Positions 44,684-53,143 of a stretch of 64,000 bases of DNA are shown one piece after another. The notes under the pieces are model-generated. The model had not been told where the DNA came from. It did no database searches and saw nothing but the letters and a program-made list of their open reading frames with translations. The stretch lies in the NCBI RefSeq assembly GCF_012641335.1, contig NZ_JABAID010000003.1, positions 349,130-413,129 on the forward strand. Direction: 5' to 3'. Origin of the DNA: Novosphingobium sp. ERN07. GTDB taxonomy: Bacteria > Pseudomonadota > Alphaproteobacteria > Sphingomonadales > Sphingomonadaceae. The stretch's first letter is position 1. Each line of letters starts with the position of its first letter. A program made the position numbers and the translations under genes.

Positions 44684-44722
44684 TTTTCAATTGCATTAGA
44701 TACGCAAATGGTCAATTGAAAA
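44684..44722. promoter_or_regulatory. Inverted repeat enclosing a regulon half-site
   Basis: TTTTCAATTG (44684-44693) and CAATTGAAAA (44713-44722) form a perfect inverted repeat with a 19-base spacer. Inside it is TACGCAAATG (44701-44710), 9 of 10 matches to the regulon motif. A degenerate facing half (GGCATTCGTA) lies 28 bases upstream at 44673. The site is in the 234-base gap between the KSTD gene and the long ring-degradation operon. A TTGACA hexamer is at 44741. Confidence 0.55.
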
Positions 44723-44808
44723 GCATGTTGGCTTTGGATGTTGACAAAATCCGAATCCAATGTGGTCGAAAGTTCAGCCTGCACTGCAGGCGTCAGGGGA
44801 GAGGCCCC

Positions 44809-45573
44809 GTGAAGGGCGCAAACACTATTGATCTGACCGGACAGGTCGGCATCGTAACGGGCGGAACGCGCGGGCTGGGGCGGCAGATTGCCGTGGCGCT
44901 GGCCGACGCGGGCGCGCGCGTTACCGTGTGCGGACGCACCGAGCCTGACGACCTTCCCGAAGGCGTGGATTTCCGCGCGGCCGACGTGCGCGACCCCGAT
45001 CAGGCGGCAGCGCTGGTCGATGCGATTGCCGCGCAGCATGGTCGGCTCGATATTCTGGTGAACAATGCGGGCGGATCACCCCAAGCACCCGCCACAGCAA
45101 GCCCCCGCTTCTTTGACGCTATCGTCAGGCTGAACCTGCATTCGGCCATGTATATGTCGCAGGCAGCCTATGCACATATGGCACGGGCCGGATGCGGCAG
45201 CATCGTCAATATCGCCAGCGTATCGGGCATTCGCCCGTCTCCGATGACCGCCGCCTATGGCGCGGCCAAGGCGGGGTTGCTCAACCTGACGCAAAGCCTT
45301 GCGCAGGAATGGGGGCCGGACGGTGTGCGCGTGAACGCGATCATCGTGGGCCTGATGCAGACCGAAACGTCCGAGGAAACATATGGCGATGCCGAAGCGC
45401 AGGCGGCGGTGGGCCGATCCATGCCGCTTGGCCGCATGGGCACCGGACAGGACATCGCCGGAGCCGTCCTCTGGCTCAGCTCCAGCCTCGCCGCATGGGT
45501 CAGCGGGGCGCGCATCAACGTCGATGGCGGGGGCGAGCGCCCCTACTTCCTCGACCTCGTGAAAGGATCTTGA
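44809..45573 (+). CDS. Short-chain dehydrogenase/reductase
   Basis: 254 residues: TGGTRGLGRQ, NNAGG, NIASVSG with the catalytic Ser, YGAAK, and GARINVDGGG. Arg in VCGRTE after beta-2 suggests NADP(H). GTG 44809 is chosen because GGGGAGAG lies 5 bases upstream; the 31-residue longer form has no such site and is Cys/Arg-rich in an unlikely way. It is the first gene of the operon that includes hsaC and the ipd genes, 5 bases before hsaC, so a hydroxysteroid dehydrogenase role is likely. Confidence 0.85.
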   Translation: MKGANTIDLTGQVGIVTGGTRGLGRQIAVALADAGARVTVCGRTEPDDLPEGVDFRAADVRDPDQAAALVDAIAAQHGRLDILVNNAGGSPQAPATASPRFFDAIVRLNLHSAMYMSQAAYAHMARAGCGSIVNIASVSGIRPSPMTAAYGAAKAGLLNLTQSLAQEWGPDGVRVNAIIVGLMQTETSEETYGDAEAQAAVGRSMPLGRMGTGQDIAGAVLWLSSSLAAWVSGARINVDGGGERPYFLDLVKGS

Positions 45574-45578
45574 CCGCT

Positions 45579-46502
45579 ATGGGTATCAAAGCGCTCGGCT
45601 ATGTCGTCGTAGAGACGGAAAAAGCGGCGGAATGGGACCGCTTCCTGACCGAATTCGTCGGCGCGATGCACGCAGGTGATGCGGCGGATGGAACCGCGCT
45701 CTATCGCGTGGACGACCGCGTGTTTCGTCTGGCCATCAAGCCCGGCACGCGCGAATGGTTCGTCGCGGCGGGCTATGAAGTGGAAAGCCGCGCCGCGCTT
45801 GATGCGCTGGCGGAAAAGGTTGCGGCAGCAGGCCGCTCGGTGGAGTGGGCCAGCGCCGACGATGCGCGGGCGCGGGGTGCCGATGCGCTGTTCCGCACCA
45901 GCGATCCGGCGGGCAACGGGCTTGAGCTTTATTGCGGCGATGCGCGCACGGCGGAACCGTTCGTGTCCCCCATTGGCGTGCCGTGCTTCATCACCAGCGA
46001 CATGGGCATGGGCCACGCGGTGTTTTCCGCGCCGAACTTTGACGAAACCATCGCGTTCCATTGCGACGTGCTGGGCTTCCGCCAGACCGATATGCCGCGC
46101 TTCGAACTGTTCGGCCCGGACGGTCCATCGATGGGCTTTGCCTTCCTTCACGCCGACAATGGCCGCCATCACTCCATCGCCTTTGGCGAAGGGCCGGTGC
46201 CGCCTTCGGGCGCGGTGCACATCATGCTGGAATACCCCACGCTGATCGAGGTGGGCAAGGCGCACGACCGGATGAAGCGCTTCGGATATCCTGAAAGCGC
46301 CACGCTGGGCCGCCATGTCAACGATCAGACCACCGGCTTTTATGTCCAGACGCCATCAGGCTTCGATCTTGAAGTGGGCTGCGACAGCCTGGTGATCGAC
46401 CCGGCCACCTGGGAAACCACCCGGCACGAGGCGATCAGCACCTGGGGCCACGAATGGGCCTGGCAGAAAGCCCTTAAAGAACAACAAGGAGAACAGGCGT
46501 GA
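45579..46502 (+). CDS. hsaC: Extradiol ring-cleavage dioxygenase, HsaC/TesB
   Basis: 307 residues in two VOC-type halves. Iron ligands are His146 (GMGHAVF), His214 (VHIMLEY) and Glu265 (FDLEVG), with active-site His198, His246 and Tyr255. The sequence (ATLGRHVND, SxWGHD/E-like tail) closely follows HsaC, which cleaves the catechol 3,4-DHSA between C4 and C5 in the aromatised A ring. The start at 45579 is preferred; a longer frame runs over the preceding SDR gene. It overlaps ipdA by 4 bases. Confidence 0.92.
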   Translation: MGIKALGYVVVETEKAAEWDRFLTEFVGAMHAGDAADGTALYRVDDRVFRLAIKPGTREWFVAAGYEVESRAALDALAEKVAAAGRSVEWASADDARARGADALFRTSDPAGNGLELYCGDARTAEPFVSPIGVPCFITSDMGMGHAVFSAPNFDETIAFHCDVLGFRQTDMPRFELFGPDGPSMGFAFLHADNGRHHSIAFGEGPVPPSGAVHIMLEYPTLIEVGKAHDRMKRFGYPESATLGRHVNDQTTGFYVQTPSGFDLEVGCDSLVIDPATWETTRHEAISTWGHEWAWQKALKEQQGEQA

Positions 46503-47395
46503 GCGCTGGAAGCGTGAAGCCCGACAAGCGGATGAGCGCTGCGGATATGGTCGCGCAGCTTTCCGATGGCATGACCATCGGGATCGGCGGATGGGGTCCA
46601 CGGCGCAAGCCCATGGCGCTGGTGCGCGAGATCCTGCGTTCGGACCTGAAAGACCTGACCGTGGTGGCCTATGGCGGCGCGGACGTGGGTATGCTGTGCG
46701 CGGCGGGCAAGGTGAAGAAAGTGGTCTTTGCCTTCGTCAGCCTTGACGCGATCCCGCTGGAGCCGTGGTTCCGCAAGGCCCGCGAAAGCGGCACGCTGGA
46801 AGTGCTGGAACTGGATGAAGGTATGTTCCAGTGGGGCCTTAAGGCCGCCGCGTTCGGCCTGCCGTTCCTGCCCACCCGCGTCGGCCTCGGCACCGACCTT
46901 GCCGAACTGGGCGGGCTGAAGACCGTGCAATCGCCCTATGCCGATGGCGAAACGCTGGTCGCCATGCCCGCCTTGAAACTCGACGCCGCGCTGATCCACG
47001 TCAACCGCAGCGACTGGCGCGGCAACGTGCAGGTGTTCGGCCCGGACGTCTATTACGACGAATGGTTCGCCAAGGCGGCGGCCAAGACTTTTGTTTCGTG
47101 CGAAGAACTGGTCGACCGCATGGAGGACCATTACGCCGACAGCGCGCAGGACAACCTGTTCGAACGCTGCTTCGTCAGTGGCGTGGTCGAAATGCCCGGC
47201 GGCGCCCATCCCAGCTCGATGCCCCCGCACTATGGCTGGGATATGAAGGCGTTCAAGGCCTATGCCGACAGCGCGAAAGACCCCGGCGACTGGGATGCGG
47301 TGAAGGACCACTTCGTCGGCGCGAGTGAAGCCGAATACCTTGCAAACTTTGGCGGAAAGGAGGCGGTGGCGGCTCTCCCGCTCCCGATTTTCTGA
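46499..47395 (+). CDS. ipdA: IpdA, COCHEA-CoA ring hydrolase subunit A
   Basis: 298 residues of the class I CoA-transferase alpha fold (GMTIGIGGWGPRRKPMALVRE near the start). IpdA pairs with IpdB to open the last steroid ring of COCHEA-CoA by retro-Claisen hydrolysis rather than CoA transfer. A glutamate cluster (LELDEG, residues 103-108) lies where the catalytic Glu is expected; I recall Glu105 in the mycobacterial protein. The start is GTG 46499 with AAGGAG about 8 bases upstream. It is followed by ipdB with an ATGA-type overlap, the classic order. Confidence 0.9.
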   Translation: MSAGSVKPDKRMSAADMVAQLSDGMTIGIGGWGPRRKPMALVREILRSDLKDLTVVAYGGADVGMLCAAGKVKKVVFAFVSLDAIPLEPWFRKARESGTLEVLELDEGMFQWGLKAAAFGLPFLPTRVGLGTDLAELGGLKTVQSPYADGETLVAMPALKLDAALIHVNRSDWRGNVQVFGPDVYYDEWFAKAAAKTFVSCEELVDRMEDHYADSAQDNLFERCFVSGVVEMPGGAHPSSMPPHYGWDMKAFKAYADSAKDPGDWDAVKDHFVGASEAEYLANFGGKEAVAALPLPIF

Positions 47396-48201
47396 TGAGC
47401 GATACCATCACCAAGCCATCACTGGCCGAACTCTGCATCGTCGCCTGTTCCGAAGCGTTTCGGGGCAATGGCGAGATCGTGGCGACCGGGGTCGGCCCCG
47501 TGCCGCGCCTTGCCGCCAGCCTCGCCAAGCTGACTCACAGCCCCGAACTGATGATGACCGATGGCGAATGCTATCTGGTCGAACAGCCGGTGCCCATCGG
47601 CCCGCGCAAGTATGAAGACCGCAAGCCTGCCGGTTACCTGCCGTTCTCGCGCTTTTTCGACAGTGCGGTGTGGACTGGCCGCCGTCATGCGATGGTGACG
47701 CCGACGCAGCTTGACCGTTTTGGCCAGATCAACCTGTCCTACATGGGCGGCACGTATCAGAAGCCGAAGACGCAGATGCTGGGCGTGCGCGGTTTTCCGG
47801 GCAACACCATCTATCACGCCAATTCGTTCTTCTTCCCCGCACACGGCCCCCGCGTGTTCGTGCCAGGTGAGGTCGATATGATCTCAGGCGTGGGATACAA
47901 CCCGGCCAAGCGTGTTGCGGGCGGCAACTATTCGGGCCTCGACCTGCGGGTGATCGTTACCAACCTGTGCGTGATGGACTTCAATGGTCCCGACAACGCC
48001 ATTCGCGTGATTTCGCTGCACCCCGGCGTAACCTTTGACGAAGTGCAGGCCGCAACCGGCTTTGAACTGCACAAGGCCGATACCATCGCCACGACCGCAC
48101 TGCCGGATGCAGAAGCGCTGGAGATCATCGCGCAGCTCGATCCGCACAACATCCGTGCCAGCGTGATCAACGACAACCCGCCCGCCGTGCGGGAAGCCTG
48201 A
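47395..48201 (+). CDS. ipdB: IpdB, COCHEA-CoA ring hydrolase subunit B
   Basis: 268 residues of the CoA-transferase beta-type fold with LAELCIVACSEAFRGNGEIVATG at the N-terminus, RVFVPGEVDMISGVGYNP in the middle and ISLHPGVTFDEV near the end. As part of the IpdAB heterodimer it hydrolyses the C ring of COCHEA-CoA towards 4-methyl-5-oxo-octanedioyl-CoA in the cytosol. It lies immediately after ipdA with overlapping stop and start codons. Confidence 0.9.
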   Translation: MSDTITKPSLAELCIVACSEAFRGNGEIVATGVGPVPRLAASLAKLTHSPELMMTDGECYLVEQPVPIGPRKYEDRKPAGYLPFSRFFDSAVWTGRRHAMVTPTQLDRFGQINLSYMGGTYQKPKTQMLGVRGFPGNTIYHANSFFFPAHGPRVFVPGEVDMISGVGYNPAKRVAGGNYSGLDLRVIVTNLCVMDFNGPDNAIRVISLHPGVTFDEVQAATGFELHKADTIATTALPDAEALEIIAQLDPHNIRASVINDNPPAVREA

Positions 48202-48214
48202 GGGAGGCAGGACA

Positions 48215-49114
48215 ATGAACGACCTCGTCGAGCCGAAAAGCGTTGAAATAACGTATGAAACGGATGAACCCGTCCGTTACGCGGTGGAAGGCGCGGTGGC
48301 ATGGATCACCATGAACCGCCCGCAGTTCAACAATGCCCAGAACGGGCAGATGACCTATGCGCTCGACGATGCGTTCAATCGCGCGGTGCAGGATGATGCG
48401 GTGCGTGCCATCGTGCTAGCGGGCGAGGGCAAGCACTTCTCCGCTGGGCACGATATCGGCACGCCGGGGCGCGATCTGCACCACGAGTTCGACAAGCGCC
48501 TGATGTTTCCGCCGCACACCAACAAACCGGGTGCTGAACTGCTCTACACGCGCGAGCAGGAACAGTACCTCGGCATGTGCCGCCGCTGGCGCGACATTTC
48601 CAAGCCGACCATCGCGATGGTGCAGGGCGCCTGCGTTGCGGGCGGGCTGATGCTGGCATGGGTTTGCGATCTGATCGTGGCGAGCGAGGATGCGTTCTTT
48701 CAGGATCCGGTCAATCCACTGATGGGCATTCCGGGCGTGGAATACTTCGCCCACGCCTTCGAACTGCCGCCGCGCGTGGCCAAGGAATTTCTGCTGCTGG
48801 GCGAACGCATGGGGGCCGCGCGTGCCTATGACTTCGGCATGGTCAACAAGGTCGTCCCCCGCGCCGAACTGCGCGATGCGGCGGCCACGTGGGCCAACAA
48901 GCTGGCGGGGCAGAACCGTCTTGGCAACTGGCTGACCAAGCAGGCGATCAACCACGTCGAGGAACTGCGCGGCAAGCGCACGGCGATGGATGCGGCCTAT
49001 CACATGCACCACTTTGCCCATGCACAGAACGATCTGGTCACCGGCAATTCGATTGCAGGCGTCAGCGGCAAGTCGGCGGCCTCTGCCAACAAGCAGGGAG
49101 CGGGACAGGGCTGA
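48215..49114 (+). CDS. Enoyl-CoA hydratase/isomerase family protein
   Basis: 299 residues, about 40 longer than a typical crotonase because of an N-terminal strand and a C-terminal tail. It has FSAGHDIGTPG and GACVAGGLMLAWVCDLIVAS, the oxyanion-hole segments. Located between ipdB and ipdC, it may act on a C/D-ring CoA ester. It could correspond to the second hydratase (ScdN) of the Comamonas cluster, which I offer with low certainty. GGGAGG precedes the ATG, and the stop overlaps the ipdC start. Confidence 0.83.
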   Translation: MNDLVEPKSVEITYETDEPVRYAVEGAVAWITMNRPQFNNAQNGQMTYALDDAFNRAVQDDAVRAIVLAGEGKHFSAGHDIGTPGRDLHHEFDKRLMFPPHTNKPGAELLYTREQEQYLGMCRRWRDISKPTIAMVQGACVAGGLMLAWVCDLIVASEDAFFQDPVNPLMGIPGVEYFAHAFELPPRVAKEFLLLGERMGAARAYDFGMVNKVVPRAELRDAAATWANKLAGQNRLGNWLTKQAINHVEELRGKRTAMDAAYHMHHFAHAQNDLVTGNSIAGVSGKSAASANKQGAGQG

Positions 49115-50178
49115 TGGCAGATGCGCTTCACACCGTACTGACCGAGCGGCTTGGCTGCAAGGCACCGATCATCCAGACCGCGATGGGCTGGGTGGCGGAG
49201 CCGAGCCTTGTCATCGGCAGCAGCAATGCCGGGGCCTTTGGTTTCCTTGGCGCGGCGGTGATGACGCCCGATGAATGCCGGGAAAAGATCCTTGCCGTGC
49301 GGCGGGGCACCGACCGGCCCTTTGGCGTGAACTTCCATTCGTTCCAGCCCGGCGCGGACAAGATTGTCGATCTGATCCTTGCCAACCGCGACCAGGTGCG
49401 CGCGGTCAGCTTCGGGCGCGGGCCGAACGCCAAGATGATCGGCCGGTTCAAGGACGCGGGCATACTGTGCATCCCCACCGTGGGCGCGGTTAAGCACGCG
49501 CAGAAGATGGTGGAACTGGGCGTCGACATGGTCAGCGTTCAGGGTGGTGAAGGCGGCGGGCATACCGGCTCGGTGCCAACGACGGTGCTGTTGCCGCAAG
49601 TGCTGGACGCGGTGAACGTGCCGGTCGTCGCCAGCGGCGGCTTTGCCGATGGTCGGGGCCTTGTGGCAGCGCTCAGTTATGGCGCGGTCGGCGTGGCTAT
49701 GGGCACGCGCTTTTTGCTGACGCGCGAAAGCCCGGTGCCTGATAGCGCCAAGGCCGAATACCTGAAGGCGACGACCGACAAGATCATCGTCACCACCAAG
49801 CTCGACGGCATTCCGCAGCGGATGATCCGCACCCGGCTGATGGACCGGATCGAACGGTCAGGTTCGCTGGGCATGTGGCTGCGCGCGTTCGAAGCGGGCG
49901 CGGCGATGAAGCGGCAGACCGGCGCTTCGTGGCTGCACTTCATCAAGGCCGCGCGCGGGATGACCGGCCACGGCGATGTGCCGCTGAAACAGGCGATGAT
50001 GGCCGCGACCATGCCCATGCTGATCCAGAAGGCCGTGGTCGACGGCGATATCGAAAACGGCGTGATGGCCACCGGCGTCGTCGGCGGGCGCATCGCTGAA
50101 ATTCCGACCTGTGCCGAACTGGTAGACCGCATCATAGCCGAGGCGCGCGCCCGGCTCGCCGCGCTCTGCGCCGGCTGA
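49114..50178 (+). CDS. ipdC: IpdC, HIC-CoA dehydrogenase (nitronate monooxygenase fold)
   Basis: 354 residues, the same length as mycobacterial IpdC to within one. An FMN TIM barrel with IIQTAMGWVAEPS at the N-terminus, VQGGEGGGHTG near residue 150, ASGGFADGRGL and GVAMGTRFLLT. IpdC is a flavoprotein that dehydrogenates the HIC-CoA intermediate before D-ring opening. ATG 49114 overlaps the preceding stop; the longer frame from 48889 is a shadow. Assignment rests on strong recalled similarity, not on a search. Confidence 0.9.
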   Translation: MADALHTVLTERLGCKAPIIQTAMGWVAEPSLVIGSSNAGAFGFLGAAVMTPDECREKILAVRRGTDRPFGVNFHSFQPGADKIVDLILANRDQVRAVSFGRGPNAKMIGRFKDAGILCIPTVGAVKHAQKMVELGVDMVSVQGGEGGGHTGSVPTTVLLPQVLDAVNVPVVASGGFADGRGLVAALSYGAVGVAMGTRFLLTRESPVPDSAKAEYLKATTDKIIVTTKLDGIPQRMIRTRLMDRIERSGSLGMWLRAFEAGAAMKRQTGASWLHFIKAARGMTGHGDVPLKQAMMAATMPMLIQKAVVDGDIENGVMATGVVGGRIAEIPTCAELVDRIIAEARARLAALCAG

Positions 50179-50198
50179 TCGAGAAGGATACGAACCCC

Positions 50199-50954
50199 AT
50201 GCCCATCACGCTCACCGTCAAGGACCGCATCGCAGAGATCGTGTTCGACGTGCCGCCTGTGAACGCGTTCGACAGCGAAACGTGGATGTCGCTGCCCGCG
50301 ATCATCAAGGAAGCAGCCGCCAATCCCGAAGCCAACGTGATCCTGATCCGCGCGGCGGAGGAATCGCGGGGCTTTTGTGGCGGGGTCGACATCAAAGAGA
50401 TGCAGGCCCACCCGGAGCGTATCACCGTGCTCAACCGCGGCAACTTCCTGACGTTCAAAGCGATCCACGAGGCCGAGATTCCGGTCGTGGTCGCGGTGCA
50501 TAAGTTCGTGATCGGCGGCGGCATCGGCATCTGCGGCGGGTCGGATGTGATCATCGCGGCGGACGATGCGTTCTTTTCGCTGCCCGAAGTGGATCGCGGC
50601 GCGATGGGCGGGGCCAGCCACATGTCGCGCATGTTGCCGCTGCACAAGGTGCGCGCCGCGTTCTTCACCGGCGGCAATATCCCGGCGCAGGAAGCCTACC
50701 GGCTTGGCGCGGTTGAGAAGGTGGTGCCCCGTGCGGACCTTGTGACCGAAGCGCACGCCTTCTGTTCGGTCATCGCATCCAAGAGCCGCAAGGCGCTGGT
50801 CATCGCCAAGGAGGCGCTGAACGGCCTTGAGGCGCGCGACGTGGACCGGGGTTACCGCTGGGAACAGGGGTTCACGCTGGAAATGTACATGCACGAAGAC
50901 AGCCAGAAATCGCGCGATGCCTTTGTGGAAACCGGCAAGGCGGCGAAGTTCTGA
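50199..50954 (+). CDS. echA20: EchA20, D-ring-opening crotonase
   Basis: 251 residues. FCGGVDIKEMQ, VIGGGIGICGGSDV, SLPEVDRGAMGG and the tail YRWEQGFTLEM correspond closely to mycobacterial EchA20, which hydrolyses the D ring of HIEC-CoA to give COCHEA-CoA. (The Comamonas counterpart is, as I recall, ScdY.) GAAGGA lies before the ATG, and the stop overlaps the fadE31 start. This gene, not the larger crotonase at 48215, carries the EchA20 features. Confidence 0.88.
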   Translation: MPITLTVKDRIAEIVFDVPPVNAFDSETWMSLPAIIKEAAANPEANVILIRAAEESRGFCGGVDIKEMQAHPERITVLNRGNFLTFKAIHEAEIPVVVAVHKFVIGGGIGICGGSDVIIAADDAFFSLPEVDRGAMGGASHMSRMLPLHKVRAAFFTGGNIPAQEAYRLGAVEKVVPRADLVTEAHAFCSVIASKSRKALVIAKEALNGLEARDVDRGYRWEQGFTLEMYMHEDSQKSRDAFVETGKAAKF

Positions 50955-52099
50955 TGGACCTTACCTATACCCCCGAACAGCAGGCCTTCCGCGCCGAAGT
51001 GCGCGCATGGCTTGAAGCGCATGTTCCCGCGCAACCGCTGGAACACTATGACGCCACGCGCGAAGGTTTTGAAGCGCATCGCCAGTGGGAAGCCACGCTG
51101 AAGTCTGGCGACTGGGGCATGGTGACATGGCCCAAGGAATATGGCGGGCGCGGGCTGGACCTGATCCAGTGGCTGATCTTCGAGGAGGAATACTACCGTT
51201 CGGGCGCGCCGGGCCGCGTAAACCAGAACGGCATTTTCCTGCTTGGCCCCACGCTGATGGAGTTTGGCACGCACGAGCAGAAGCAGCGCTTCCTGCCGCC
51301 GATGGCCAGCGGTGAGGAAATCTGGGCGCAGGCATGGTCCGAACCGCAGGCTGGCAGCGATCTTGCGGGCGTTCGTGCCACTGCGGTTAAGGATGGTGAC
51401 GAGTATGTGCTGAATGGGCACAAGATCTGGTCGAGCCGCGCCGCCTTTGCCGATTGGGCATTCGGCCTGTTCCGCGAACCGGGGAGCGAACGCCACAAGG
51501 GCATGAGCCTGATCTTCTTCCGGCTCGATCAGCCCGGCGTCACGCGCAACCCAATCCGCAAGATCAACGGCCATGTCGGCTTTGCCGAAATCTTCCTCGA
51601 TAATGTGCGCGTGCCTGCCTTCAATCGTCTGGGCGATGAAGGGCAGGGGTGGCACATCTGCATGGCCACCGCCGGGTTCGAACGCGGTCTGATGCTGCGG
51701 TCCCCTGCGCGCTTTCAGGAAGCCGCCGCCGCTCTGGCCGCGCTGTGGCAGGAGCGTAAAGGACAGTGCGATCCGGCCATCGAGGCTGACGTGATCCGCG
51801 CGCACATGAACGCCGATGCCTATGCCCTGTCGATCTACCAGACCGCATCGCGCCTGATGGCGGGGGCGAAGATCGGGCCGGAGGCTTCGACCAACAAGAT
51901 CTTCTGGTCGGAAATGGACATCCACCTGCACGAGACTGCGCTGGCGATCCTTGGTGCGGAAGCCGAACTCATTCCACCCACGGGTGAGCATGAATGGCTC
52001 GACGATTACATCTTCTCGCTCGCCGGGCCGATCTATGCCGGGTCGAACGAAATCCAGCGCAACATCATTGCCGAGCGTATGCTTGGCCTGCCGCGCTGA
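50954..52099 (+). CDS. fadE31: Acyl-CoA dehydrogenase, FadE31-like
   Basis: 381 residues. WAQAWSEPQAGSDL is the FAD/substrate segment. IWSSRAAFADWAFGLFR, RGLMLRSPARF, and the C-terminal GPIYAGSNEIQRNIIAERMLGLPR-type FAD signature match FadE31 of the HIP pathway. It probably forms a heteromer with the smaller dehydrogenase that follows and oxidises an opened-ring dioyl-CoA. The start overlaps the echA20 stop. Confidence 0.87.
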   Translation: MDLTYTPEQQAFRAEVRAWLEAHVPAQPLEHYDATREGFEAHRQWEATLKSGDWGMVTWPKEYGGRGLDLIQWLIFEEEYYRSGAPGRVNQNGIFLLGPTLMEFGTHEQKQRFLPPMASGEEIWAQAWSEPQAGSDLAGVRATAVKDGDEYVLNGHKIWSSRAAFADWAFGLFREPGSERHKGMSLIFFRLDQPGVTRNPIRKINGHVGFAEIFLDNVRVPAFNRLGDEGQGWHICMATAGFERGLMLRSPARFQEAAAALAALWQERKGQCDPAIEADVIRAHMNADAYALSIYQTASRLMAGAKIGPEASTNKIFWSEMDIHLHETALAILGAEAELIPPTGEHEWLDDYIFSLAGPIYAGSNEIQRNIIAERMLGLPR

Positions 52100-52111
52100 G
52101 GGAGGACGGAC

Positions 52112-53143
52112 ATGGATTTCACGCTCTCCGATGAACAGCAGATGTTCGCCGAAACTGCCCGCACCCTGCTGGGCGATACTTGCACGCCCGACCACTGGCG
52201 CAAGATGATGGAACAGGGCGTGGCGTTTGACGCTGCGCGCTGGGGCCAGATTGTCGAGAATGGCTTTACCCTGCTGCTCCTGCCCGAAGCGGCGGGCGGC
52301 ATGGGCCTGACCGAACTGGACTTTGCGCTGATTGCGCGCGAGGCGGGCTATGTCGCGCTGCCCGAACCGCTGGCGGAAAGCGCGGGCGTTGGCGCGCCGA
52401 TGCTGGCCGCGCTGGCGCCCGATCATCCGGCACTCGCCAATCCTGGCGCGATCATCGCGGTGACTCCGGCAATCAACCCAGTTGTCGCCAATGCCGAAAT
52501 TGCCGCCGCGATCCTGATCGAGAAGGACGGCCATGCCTTCGTCACCACGCCCGACAAGGTGCGGCTGACGCCTGCCGAAACCATCGATCCCTTCCGCCGC
52601 CTGTTCCGCATCGAATGGGACGAAAGCCAAGCGCAAGACCTTGGACCTGCCGACTGGACGCTGGCGTTGGATCGCGCCAGCCTGTTCGCGGCAGCGCAAG
52701 GGCTTGGCCTTGCCCAGCGCTCGGTCGATCTGGCCGTCGCCTATGCACAAGAACGCACCCAGTTCGGCAAGCCGATTGGGTCGTATCAGGCGGTCAAGCA
52801 CCACCTTGCCAGCGCGCAGGTGGCCATCGAATTTGCCCGGCCCGTGGTGCTGACAGCAGCAGCAGAGATTGCCAATGGCGATGTGCAATCGCGCGCTCGC
52901 GTGTCCGAAGCCAAGATCGTGGCACTGGAAGCCGCCGAAAAGGCCGCGCGCGCATCCATCCAGGTGCACGGCGCGATGGGCTATTCGTGGGAAGTGGACG
53001 TCCACCTGTTCCTCAAGCGCGCTCTGGCGCTGAAGCAGGCGTGGGGCACCCCGGCCTTCCACCGCAATCGTATCGCCACCCGTGTCTTCACCCAGCCCGT
53101 CGGGGCTGACAAGACCTTTGCCCGCGAGATGACCCATGCCTGA
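52112..53143 (+). CDS. Acyl-CoA dehydrogenase, small partner (FadE32-like)
   Basis: 343 residues, shorter than a standard dehydrogenase. The C-terminal part has YSWEVDVHLFLKRA, in which the Glu of the WE pair is the usual catalytic base position, and RTQFGKPIGSYQAVKH contributes to FAD binding. The pairing with fadE31 parallels the heteromeric FadE31/32-type enzymes of steroid degraders. GGGAGGA precedes the ATG. It overlaps fadA6 by 8 bases. Confidence 0.82.
   Translation: MDFTLSDEQQMFAETARTLLGDTCTPDHWRKMMEQGVAFDAARWGQIVENGFTLLLLPEAAGGMGLTELDFALIAREAGYVALPEPLAESAGVGAPMLAALAPDHPALANPGAIIAVTPAINPVVANAEIAAAILIEKDGHAFVTTPDKVRLTPAETIDPFRRLFRIEWDESQAQDLGPADWTLALDRASLFAAAQGLGLAQRSVDLAVAYAQERTQFGKPIGSYQAVKHHLASAQVAIEFARPVVLTAAAEIANGDVQSRARVSEAKIVALEAAEKAARASIQVHGAMGYSWEVDVHLFLKRALALKQAWGTPAFHRNRIATRVFTQPVGADKTFAREMTHA

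Noticed and set aside
48889..49113. N-terminal extension of ipdC
   Set aside because: It would read in another frame through the end of the hydratase gene. ATG 49114 gives the family length.
50852..53137. 761-codon open frame on the minus strand
   Set aside because: Antisense to echA20 and both acyl-CoA dehydrogenase genes. No domain or ribosome site.
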